Source: Actinostola sp. cb2023
Taxonomy: Eukaryota > Cnidaria > Anthozoa > Actiniaria > Actinostolidae
Direction of reading: 5' to 3'
Assembly: GCA_033675265.1 (NCBI GenBank)
Contig: JAUJYZ010000229.1
Coordinates: 116,001-180,000, forward strand
Length of the DNA stretch: 64,000 nucleotides
This document shows, piece by piece, positions 38,829-51,000 of this stretch (its first letter is position 1; the number at the start of each line of letters is the position of its first letter). The translations under genes and the position numbers were made by a program. The notes below the pieces were generated by a model. That model was not told where the DNA came from and ran no database searches. It saw nothing but the letters and a program-made list of their open reading frames with translations.

Positions 38829-38935
38829 GAAGGGGCCCCTTGCAAGAATGGAGTAAGTGACTTGTGATCAAAACCCAAATTCTCCTTTCAAATTCAAAGA
38901 ATCTCAAGGAGAATTTAGAGTTTGATCAGAGATGG
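38829..38935. mobile_element. 134-bp MITE family, truncated copy 2 of 3
   Basis: Matches 26,757 from the GAAGGGG end through TTTGATCAGAGAT, then breaks off without the second terminal repeat. Confidence 0.75.
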
Positions 38936-39177
38936 GATTGTAACTTTTCACATGTACTAGTTACCACTCCAAGTTAGCATTATTTATTTGTACAGTTGTT
39001 AAAAAACCCTCATCAAATGGATGAAGTAAGCTGCATTCCTGGACATTCAATTTACATGTAGTTACCTTAAGATGATTACGAATGGAATCCCAATTCTAAT
39101 ATTATTACTGCAGGATTTTGCCATTAACATTCTAAAATCTTATCCTTTGAATACTTTTTGGGACTCACTGGAATTAC

Positions 39178-39405
39178 AATCGTTTTCGTATGAGTGGGAA
39201 ACCTACGGTACGGAGTACAGTACGGAGTTATGGTTACAGTACGGAATCGAACACATTGTATTCAACCAATCACAGTGCGAGAAATCATTTCTCAACTAAC
39301 CAGAATGCTTGATTACCACACAATGATGGTGCGAAACGGTCACCACACGGCACGAACCGTGCCGTAACTACTTCCACTCATACAAAAACGACTATCTCAA
39401 AGTTC
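39178..39405. mobile_element. MITE copy (sister of 3,480-3,665)
   Basis: Ends CGTTTTCGTATGAGTGGGAA and TTCCACTCATACAAAAACG are good inverted repeats. An internal 14-15 bp duplication (TACGGAGT..TACGGAGT) and a hairpin ACGGCACGAACCGTGCCGT near the right end are seen. Confidence 0.75.
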
Positions 39406-39593
39406 CTCAAACCATCATTATTGATTGCTGGTGTTGACACCCTTTTGGGAATAAAAAGTGATTGAAAAACTAAAAACAATAATTATTGGCTCCTGCAGCC
39501 TGTTTCTAAAGCACAATATTATTTACAAGTCAAGTAGACTCTCCAGCAAAGGAAACAGTACACATGATATTCAAAAACCAAACAAACAATTTT

Positions 39594-39826
39594 GATCCCT
39601 ATATTATCAATATCTTGATCCACATTTTGATCCCCATATTATCAATATCTCGATCCACATTTTGATCCCTATATTATCAATATCTCGATCCACATTTTGA
39701 TCCCTATATTGTCAATATCTTGATCCACATTTTGATCCCTATATCATCAATATCTTGATCCACATTTTGATCCCTATAATATCAATATCTTGATCCACAT
39801 TTTGATCCCTATATTATCAATATCTT
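39594..39826. repeat. 35-bp tandem repeat, about 6.5 copies
   Basis: Unit ATCAATATCTTGATCCACAT followed by TTTGATCCCTATATT. Intergenic between the convergent UFM1 and coronin-7 genes. Confidence 0.9.
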
Positions 39827-40027
39827 AGTGTATTGTTTTCTGTGCTGGAGAGCTTGAACATAATCATACCAGGGGTTTACTAGGAAGGCTGTGAATTCAC
39901 TAGTTAAAAATTTAATGGAAAAATCAATTGTTTGTTTATGCAGTGCTCTCAGTCATCCTATAAACAACAAAACAAATACATTTTAATTACAAGATAATCA
40001 AGCCTGGGGGAGGGGCACTCCCATTTT

Positions 40028-40530
40028 TGATGTAATACATAGAGGATACCATATTACATGGTGGCGCAAAGATATCAATTTTATTTTCAAGTGGTAAAAA
40101 TAATATTTTACTGACGAGCACAGCAAGTGAGTAAAATATTGTTTTTAACACGAGAAAATAAAATTCATATCTTCAAACCACCGTGTAATTTTCTTTTTGT
40201 TATGTACATTATTTTATGTATATAGACACGAATGTTTACGTCATCGATATCCTGGGGCTAATTCAATAAAACTTTCACAACTGTAATTTACAAGTGTAGC
40301 TATTGTTCTTGGCAGCTAAAACAATAGCTACACTAACTTGTAAATTACAGTTGTAAAAGTTTTATTGAATTGACCGCAGGATATCAATGATATACTGAAC
40401 ACTCGTGTCTACATAATAAATAGAAAATTACAAGGCGGCTTGAAGATATGAATTTCATTTTCTCATGTTAAAACAACATTTTACCACTCACAAAAATAAA
40501 ATTCATATCTTCTCTGCCGTATAATATCCT
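40028..40530. mobile_element. Nested foldback element
   Basis: Outer arms with GATATGAATTT / AAATTCATATCTTC themes around 40,075-40,175 and 40,440-40,515. The inner hairpin CAACTGTAATTTACAAGTGT..AGCTATTGTT pairs with AACAATAGCTACACTAACTT..GTAAATTACAGTTG (40,256-40,380). Confidence 0.6.
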
Positions 40531-40639
40531 CTCTCTATTTTTTCAGGGCTTGAGGATAATTTGTATACATTCTGGGTGGGTCACAGCTAGTGTTAGACTG
40601 ATTGGGTGTATACACTAATAATAATAATAATAATAACGG

Positions 40640-40645
40640 TTTATT
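40640..40645 (-). promoter_or_regulatory. Candidate coronin-7 polyadenylation signal
   Basis: AATAAA on the minus strand (TTTATT on plus), about 155 bases beyond the coronin-7 stop codon. Chosen as the nearest canonical hexamer; not confirmed. Confidence 0.45.
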
Positions 40646-40798
40646 GGACAATACATGTATATCCACAGAGTGGCTCTTCACTTGTCCACTAATCTAAACT
40701 ATCATTCACGGCTTGAGCATACAATACAATTCAATGCAATACAATACAATAATACAATACAGCATGATTAAGGCCAAACATTTATGACAGTGACTACA

Positions 40799-40915
40799 TT
40801 AAATTAAATTCAAATAAGAACCTACCCATTCATCATCATCTACTCCCTCCATCAAGTCTTGTGGCAACGGATCTTCATCAAAGTTACCCAACTTTTCTAC
40901 CATGGCTGTAACAAG
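40799..40915 (-). CDS. CORO7: CORO7 last exon
   Basis: 39 codons after acceptor [29 protein letters not shown] then [18 protein letters not shown] and TAA. Human CORO7 ends EGVDEDEWD; here eight residues follow the Trp. The acceptor and first 30 coding bases of this exon are the sequence repeated in the adjoining 53-bp array. Confidence 0.96.
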   Translation of the reverse strand, partial: LVTAMVEKLGNFDEDPLPQDLMEGVDDDEWVGSYLNLI

Positions 40916-42024
40916 CTACAACAAGTAACAATATTAGCACCCAACTTTTCTACCATGGCTGTAACAAGCTACAACAAGTAACAATATTAGCACCCAACTT
41001 TTCTACCATGGCTGTAACAAGCTACAACAAGTAACAATATTAGCACCCAACTTTTCTACCATGGCTGTAACAAGCTACAACAAGTAACAATATTAGCACC
41101 CAACTTTTCTACCATGGCTGTAACAAGCTACAACAAGTAACAATATTAGCACCCAACTTTTCTACCATGGCTGTAACAAGCTACAACAAGTAACAATATT
41201 AGCACCCAACTTTTCTACCATGGCTGTAACAAGCTACAACAAGTAACAATATTAGCACCCAACTTTTCTACCATGGCTGTAACAAGCTACAACAAGTAAC
41301 AATATTAGCACCCAACTTTTCTACCATGGCTGTAACAAGCTACAACAAGTAACAATATTAGCACCCAACTTTTCTACCATGGCTGTAACAAGCTACAACA
41401 AGTAACAATATTAGCACCCAACTTTTCTACCATGGCTGTAACAAGCTACAACAAGTAACAATATTAGCACCCAACTTTTCTACATGGCTGTAACAAGCTA
41501 TAACAAGCTACAACAAGTAACAATATTAGCACCCAACTTTTCTACATGGCTGTAACAAGCTACAACAAGTAACAATATTAGCACCCAACTTTTCTACATG
41601 GCTGTAACAAGCTACAACAAGTAACAATATTAGCACCCAACTTTTCTACATGGCTGTAACAAGCTACAACAAGTAACAATATTAGCACCCAACTTTTCTA
41701 CATGGCTGTAACAAGCTACAACAAGTAACAATATTAGCACCCAACTTTTCTACCATGGCTGTAACAAGCTACAACAAGTAACATTATCATTCGACTCATT
41801 TCTATCCACAGTTCTGATTGGCTGAAAGACCTGCAAATAACTGCGTACAAATAACGGTCTGAGCATGCGCAGTGAAGATTAAGCAATGTTCGCTGCAAAT
41901 AACGGTCTGAGCATGCGCACTTAATCGATCATTCACAGTGTAAACATGGCAGCTCGTTGTACAATATTTTTTCTTGATGTTTATATTCAATAAATTCCTT
42001 ATTGATAGAAATGAGTCGAATGAT

Positions 42025-42058
<34 letters not shown>

Positions 42059-45000
42059 CGTGATTTTGCTCAACCTCGTCCAATAATTGCTTAATATTAG
42101 CACCCAACTTTTCTACATGGCTGTAACAAGCTACAACAAGTAACAATATTAGCACCCAACTTTTCTACATGGCTGTAACAAGCTACAACAAGTAACAATA
42201 TTAGCACCCAACTTTTCTACCATGGCTGTAACAAGCTACAACAAGTAACAATATTAGCACCCAACTTTTCTACCATGGCTGTAACAAGCTACAACAAGTA
42301 ACAATATTAGCACCCAACTTTTCTACAACAAGTAAAAATATGGCTACTAAAACATGTGGCTACTGCTATATATCTATTTGCACAAACGTATGGTTTCTTG
42401 GTCAATGAATGGTGCATTAATATGACAAGCACATGCTCCCTGTAATATAAGGTTTTAAACATCGGCCTAAAAGTTGAATAACACTTACAGAACCTTTCAT
42501 CTGACCGTTTAGAAAGACAGAATGAAAGCTGTGATAAATAATATTGGTGAATTTTCTGAAACTAAACATCGATGAAACTCGATGCAGACAATCATGAGGA
42601 ATTCGAAGCAATCGGTTGAGCACATATGCCGCTCTCGGCTCACTCTCGGTAATACGAAGTGATAGGGCGATTTCTTTACTCGGGTGGAGATTGGTTCCGA
42701 AGTTTATCTATCAGCGAGATTTCTCTACTTGGGTGGTGATTGGTTCCAAAGTTTATCTATTGTTACTTACTTATTTACTTTCGGAAAACTCAGACGGTGG
42801 CAATAGTGGCTAGCTGCGCAAGCGCAGTAGCCACAACAATATTAGTATCATAATCATTTACTGAAATATACATGTACATGTATGTACAGTGAACTTTCAA
42901 AGATATGGTCAGGTCTTAGTGTAGCTGCACAAAAGTCCTGGCCATTGTTCTATTGTCATTCTATTTATTGTTTTTACATTAAAAAACAATAGTCAGGACA
43001 ATTTGTGCAGCTACACGAACACCTTGCCAAAGACACTGGCAATGTCAACATGCATCCACTGACCACTCAAGGGAACTGAGATCTCTATGAGAGGCAGCTG
43101 TTTCTCAGCCTACACTTAACAGGTTGACTATTTACTTTAGTAATAATAATAATATTTAAGAATGATAAAACGTTCTCTGTGTTTGCATAGCCTGATGCAA
43201 ACACATGCAAACACAAGGAGGAGTTTGGGAGAAGCTGAGAGCTGATGTGTAAAACCGAGCTCAGGCAAGGTTTTACGCAGAGCTTGAGATTTCTCCCAAA
43301 TCCCCGAGTGTTTGCAAATAAATACAACTGTAACGTCATTACGTACCGTGTTTGCATAACCTGATGCAAACACAGATAACAGCCAATCAGATCACAGAGA
43401 TTTTTTTAATAATAATTTCTTATAATGTTTCAGTAATGATCTTGGTCCCTGTGAAAGTGTAATGAAATAAGATAAAGTGAACAAACCATTTCTTTCTTCT
43501 GCTCGTCTGATTTATATTCATCTAGTTCTCTGGTACTGTTGTACTTCTTGGCCACAGGAGCTTCTTTAGGAGCTTGACTCACTGACAATACAAATCATAA
43601 CTGATAGTTTAGAGTCCTTCACCACTAGAGATGATAGAGTATTGATGCAGAGTGAAGGGAAAGTAGAACCAACAATATTATTATTGCCATAACTAGCACA
43701 TCGTTGCAAATAGGTGTGCATGTTGCAAATAGGTGTGCATGTTGCGAATAGGTGTGCATGTTGCAAATAGGTGTGCATGTTGCAAATAGGTGTGCATGTT
43801 GCAAATAGGTGTGCATGTTACAAATAGGTGTGCATGTTGCAAATAGGTGTGCATGTTGCAAATAGGTGTGCATGTTACAAATAGGTGTGCAGTTGCAAAT
43901 AGGTACTATGCATGCTGCAAATAGGTGCGCATGTTGCAAATAGGTGTGCATGCTATAAATAGGCATGCATGTTTCATATAGGTGTGCATATTTCATTACG
44001 TGTACTGCTTACATGATTTCATATCTGCAGGCTTGAGGCTTATTTTTTTGAGTTCTTTATTCTTCCCTGCAAACCATTCTGTACTATTGAGTGTTGGTTC
44101 CCATTTGACTTTAGCATCAGGGTAAAGATCATCTTGAAAATATTCCATCTGAACAGAAGAACGACAACCTACTGACAACCTACCAACACCCTACTGACAA
44201 CCTACTGACAACCTACCAACACCCTACTAAAACAATACTGACACCCTACCAACACCCTACTGACAACCTACTGACAACCTACTGACAACCTACTGACAAC
44301 CTACTGACCACCTACTGACCACCTACCAACACCCTACTGACAACCTACTGACAACCTACCAACACCCTACTGACACCCTACCAACACCCTACTGACAACC
44401 TACTGACAACCTACTGACAACCTACTGACAACCTACTGACCACCTACCAACACCCTACTGACAACCTACTGACAACCTACCAACACCCTACTGACACCCT
44501 ACCAACACCCTACTAACAACCTACTGACAACCTACCAACACCCTAGTGACAACCTACTGACAACCTACCAACACTCTACTAAAACTACTGACACCCTACC
44601 AACACCCTACTAACACCCTACTGACAACCTACCAACACCCTACTGACAAACTACCAACACCCTACTGACAACCTACTGACAACCTACCAACACCCTACTG
44701 ACAACCTACCAACACCCTACTGACAACCTACCAACAACATTAGTCGAGTTTTCTACGTGTATGTACACACCTTAATACGAGGTACTTTGAACTGAACCAA
44801 TTCAACATTGGTCTTGGACAGTTTAACACCTCTTGTTATCTCTACTGACCGAACATCGACAGATCTTTTGTCCAGGAAGCCAACGGCCTAAAAAACGATA
44901 ACAATGGTCTATTTTTAATATTATATTGAATATTGTCAACTAATAGTCAAATGGTACTCATGGACTAACCTGGAATGGGCTTGTAGTTCTATAGGGGCTG

Positions 45001-48000
45001 AGTTCAAACAAATACGGTGATTCAGGGCTGACTTCAAAACAATAAACAACAGTATCTCCCTGTAAATACAGACATGAAATAAGACAAAAATATGATTACA
45101 AAGACTGAATGACAGAATGCATACAACTGACCAGAAGTACAGGATTTGGTCAAGTGTGTCAATGAAGGTCAGAGTTGCACTAGATATTTGTTACATTGGC
45201 TTGAAATTATCCATTCATGTGTTCATTGATAGCCACCACTATCGCTAATGGTTGTGATAGGAGCTCTAGAAGGTCTAACCAAGCCAGATTGAACGGGGGG
45301 AGTATGAATACTGATAATGGCACTGCCTGAACTACCATCATCATCATCATCATCATGACCTCCAATTATTATGTTCTTACCTTCCCTGACAGCATAACAA
45401 CACCTGTATCTTCATCGTAATACGGTATAAGTATAGACGGCGCTACTTCAAGTGTCACAGACTCCAGAGGTTGAGAAAGATTCTTTACATCATACACAAT
45501 TACTGTTCTACCACTTGTCCTGTGCATATAAACAACATTAACATTAGTACTACCATCTCACGTTGGCACAACATTTTTAAATAATTATTTTATTGGAAAA
45601 AAGATGCCACTGTTACATTTGTCATAACAATAAATGTACAATTGTGAAGTATTGTTGAGATTGCTTGTAAAATGGAAAAGTTATGGATGTTTGAATTCAA
45701 TATATTTTCCAAAGAAATGTATGTTGGATGGGCATACATGACCCCCAATGCCCGTCCAACAATTTCTTTGGAAAATGTCTAAGTTTCAAAATTTAATAAC
45801 TTTTCTATTTTACAATCAATCTCAACAAAACTTCACGATTTTACATTTATTGTTATGACAAGTGTAACAGTGGCCTCTTTTTTTTTCGACAATTTGTTGT
45901 GTATATTTCTCTTACAATGTTGCTTCCCTACAACTATACTACATAAAGATTGGTAGCACCTGGGATTGTTTGCAAGACGAATTGTCATAAAGGTTATGTT
46001 CATTCATCAAGCTCACATTAGAAAGAGAGAAGAGAATGACATTATTTTCTTAATTTTCATTTCATTCTCCTATGTTTTTATTCCCTATTCCCTTCAGTAT
46101 TGTCTTATTGTATTATAAACTGTGAATAAACTATTGTTCACCAAACACTGACCTATCAAACCCTGATACAACAATGAGTTCACTATTAGGACCAGCCCAT
46201 TATAAACTGTGAATAAATGATTGTTCACTAAACACTGACCTATCAAACCCTGATACAACGATGAGTTCACTATTAGGACCAGCCCATTATAAACTGTGAA
46301 TAAACTATTGTTCACTAAACACTGACCTATCAAACCCTGATACAACGATGAGTTCACTATTAGGACCAGCCCATTATAAACTGTGAATAAATGATTGTTC
46401 ACTAAACACTGACCTATCAAACCCTGATACAACGATGAGTTCACTATTAGGACCAGCCCATTATAAACTGTGAATAAATGATTGTTCACTAAACACTGAC
46501 CTATCAAACCCTGATACAACGATGAGTTCACTATTAGGACCAGCCCATTATAAACTGTGAATAAACGATTGTTCACTAAACACTGACCTATCAAACCCTG
46601 ATACAACAATGAGTTCACTATTAGGACCAGCCCATTATAAACTGTGAATAAACGATTGTTCACTAAACACTGACCTATCAAACCCTGATACAACGATGAG
46701 TTCACTATTAGGACCAGCCCATTATAAACTGTGAATAAATGATTGTTCACTAAACACTGACCTATCAAACCCTGATACAACGATGAGTTCACTATTAGGA
46801 CCAGCCCATTATAAACTGTGAATAAACGATTGTTCACTAAACACTGACCTATCAAACCCTGATACAACGATGAGTTCACTATTAGGACCAGCCCATTATA
46901 AACTGTGAATAAATGATTGTTCACTAAACACTGACCTATCAAACCCTGATACAACGATGAGTTCACTATTAGGACCAGCCCATTATAAACTGTGAATAAA
47001 TGATTGTTCACTAAACACTGACCTATCAAACCCTGATACAACGATGAGTTCACTATTAGGACCAGCCCATTATAAACTGTGAATAAATGATTGTTCACTA
47101 AACACTGACCTATCAAACCCTGATACAACGATGAGTTCACTATTAGGACCAGCCCATTATAAACTGTGAATAAACGATTGTTCACTAAACACTGACCTAT
47201 CAAACCCTGATACAACGATGAGTTCACTATTAGGACCAGCCCATTATAAACTGTGAATAAACGATTGTTCACTAAACACTGACCTATCAAACCCTGATAC
47301 AACGATGAGTTCACTATTAGGACCAGCCCATTATAAACTGTGAATAAACGATTGTTCACTAAACACTGACCTATCAAACCCTGATACAACAATGAGTTCA
47401 CTATTAGGACCAGCCCATTATAAACTGTGAATAAACGATTGTTCACTAAACACTGACCTATCAAACCCTGATACAACGATGAGTTCACTATTAGGACCAG
47501 CCCATTATAAACTGTGAATAAACGATTGTTCACTAAACACTGACCTATCAAACCCTGATACAACGATGAGTTCACTATTAGGACCAGCCCATTATAAACT
47601 GTGAATAAACGATTGTTCACTAAACACTGACCTATCAAACCCTGATACAACGATGAGTTCACTATTAGGACCAGCCCATTATAAACTGTGAATAAACGAT
47701 TGTTCACTAAACACTGACCTATCAAACCCTGATACAACGATGAGTTCACTATTAGGACCAGCCCATTATAAACTGTGAATAAACGATTGTTCACTAAACA
47801 CTGACCTATCAAACCCTGATACAACAATGAGTTCACTATTAGGACCAGCCCATTATAAACTGTGAATAAACGATTGTTCACTAAACACTGACCTATCAAA
47901 CCCTGATACAACGATGAGTTCACTATTAGGACCAGCCCATTATAAACTGTGAATAAATGATTGTTCACTAAACACTGACCTATCAAACCCTGATACAACG

Positions 48001-51000
48001 ATGAGTTCACTATTAGGACCAGCCCATTATAAACTGTGAATAAACGATTGTTCACTAAACACTGACCTATCAAACCCTGATACAACGATGAGTTCACTAT
48101 TAGGACCAGCCCATTATAAACTGTGAATAAACGATTGTTCACTAAACACTGACCTATCAAACCCTGATACAACGATGAGTTCACTATTAGGACCAGCCCA
48201 TTATAAACTGTGAATAAACGATTGTTCACTAAACACTGACCTATCAAACCCTGATACAACGATGAGTTCACTATTAGGACCAGCCCATTATAAACTGTGA
48301 ATAAACGATTGTTCACTAAACACTGACCTATCAAACCCTGATACAACGATGAGTTCACTATTAGGACCAGCCCATTATAAACTGTGAATAAATGATTGTT
48401 CACTAAACACTGACCTATCAAACCCTGATACAACGATGAGTTCACTATTAGGACCAGCCCATTATAAACTGTGAATAAACGATTGTTCACTAAACACTGA
48501 CCTATCAAACCCTGATACAACGATGAGTTCACTATTAGGACCAGCCCATTATAAACTGTGAATAAACGATTGTTCACTAAACACTGACCTATCAAACCCT
48601 GATACAACGATGAGTTCACTATTAGGACCAGCCCATTATAAACTGTGAATAAACGATTGTTCACTAAACACTGACCTATCAAACCCTGATACAACGATGA
48701 GTTCACTATTAGGACCAGCCCCCATTATAAACTGTGAATAAACGATTGTTCACTAAACACTGACCTATCAAACCCTGATACAACGATGAGTTCACTATTA
48801 GGACCAGCCCATTATAAACTGTGAATAAACGATTGTTCACTAAACACTGACCTATCAAACCCTGATACAACGATGAGTTCACTATTAGGACCAGCCCATT
48901 ATAAACTGTGAATAAACGATTGTTCACTAAACACTGACCTATCAAACCCTGATACAACAATGAGTTCACTATTAGGACCAGCCCATTATAAACTGTGAAT
49001 AAACGATTGTTCACTAAACACTGACCTATCAAACCCTGATACAACGATGAGTTCACTATTAGGACCAGCCCATTATAAACTGTGAATAAACGATTGTTCA
49101 CTAAACACTGACCTATCAAACCCTGATACAACGATGAGTTCACTATTAGGACCAGCCCATTATAAACTGTGAATAAACAATTGTTCACTAAACACTGACC
49201 TATCAAACCCTGATACAACAATGAGTTCACTATTAGGACCAGCCCATTATAAACTGTGAATAAACGATTGTTCACTAAACACTGACCTATCAAACCCTGA
49301 TACAACGATGAGTTCACTATTAGGACCAGCCCATTATAAACTGTGAATAAATGATTGTTCACTAAACACTGACCTATCAAACCCTGATACAACAATGAGT
49401 TCACTATTAGGACCAGCCCATTATAAACTGTGAATAAACGATTGTTCACTAAACACTGACCTATCAAACCCTGATACAACGATGAGTTCACTATTAGGAC
49501 CAGCCCATTATAAACTGTGAATAAACGATTGTTCACTAAACACTGACCTATCAAACCCTGATACAACGATGAGTTCACTATTAGGACCAGCCCATTATAA
49601 ACTGTGAATAAACGATTGTTCACTAAACACTGACCTATCAAACCCTGATACAACGATGAGTTCACTATTAGGACCAGCCCATTATAAACTGTGAATAAAC
49701 GATTGTTCACTAAACACTGACCTATCAAACCCTGATACAACGATGAGTTCACTATTAGGACCAGCCCATTATAAACTGTGAATAAACGATTGTTCACTAA
49801 ACACTGACCTATCAAACCCTGATACAACAATGAGTTCACTATTAGGACCAGCCCATTATAAACTGTGAATAAACGATTGTTCACTAAACACTGACCTATC
49901 AAACCCTGATACAACAATGAGTTCACTATTAGGACCAGCCCATTATAAACTGTGAATAAATGATTGTTCACTAAACACTGACCTATCAAACCCTGATACA
50001 ACGATGAGTTCACTATTAGGACCAGCCCATTATAAACTGTGAATAAACGATTGTTCACTAAACACTGACCTATCAAACCCTGATACAACGATGAGTTCAC
50101 TATTAGGACCAGCCCATTATAAACTGTGAATAAACGATTGTTCACTAAACACTGACCTATCAAACCCTGATACAACGATGAGTTCACTATTAGGACCAGC
50201 CCAGAAAACACGAGCTCCTCTGCTACCTTCAGGTCCTTCACCAACCTACAAATATCCAATAACTACATGTAATTTTAAAAATCATGAAGAATTAATGAGG
50301 AAAATACAATAGAAATCGTCACCGTGACAGTGTCTTTATATCTGATATAGATTCATCCTAATTTGCATACTACTTTAACTTGGATTTTCTTGGCCAAAAT
50401 TATTTCAATCTTGAATATTTTTGCAGAAAATATTAAATGAAGGCATGGAATTGTTAAGCCATTTAAAAAACTTGCAGCATGTGTTTTATCATAAAACCCT
50501 GCTGCTCGTTTTTTAAATAGTATATAAAATGTTTTTAGTCAAGAACATAAATCCGGTCTGGCAAATACATTGGAAGACTGGGTACGAGTCTTTTAACCAT
50601 TGAGATAGCAGTTCTTAATTTTTGACAATATCATCTCCAATTTATAAACTGTATAGTCTATCCACTGAATAAGTCACTTCACGCTGTCGTCCGCCATTTT
50701 GAATTGGGACAAACGCGGCAAAATTTATAGAAATCTGGATCACTTTGACTTGCCGTAACTACTTGTGGGTGACCAGTATCTTGCTCAAGGAAAGGAAATC
50801 TTCCATTGACAACTTTGATTAACAAATCTGTTCTATTTGCTTTATTATAATTATAGAAACTACAGATTTTTGATAAAAAAAGAAGAATGGTAAAAAATGG
50901 CAAGAAATTTGAGGATTTTGTTGTGTTTTTGAATAAAATTTTAGCAAGTGAAGTGCACATGCTACTGACGCCACTTACGCCATCGAGCGCTGGGTTTGTT

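Noticed and set aside
46122..50213. Serial 54-nt mini-exons making a repeat protein
   Set aside because: The intervening pseudo-introns would be 33 nt, too short for known animal introns, and inclusion after the phase-2 exon puts TAA in frame at once.
46094..50259. 870- and 516-codon minus-strand ORFs with 29-residue repeats
   Set aside because: They are a by-product of an 87-bp (3 x 29) minisatellite. The real coronin exon within the unit uses a different frame, and the ORFs cross its splice donor. There is no start context or homology.
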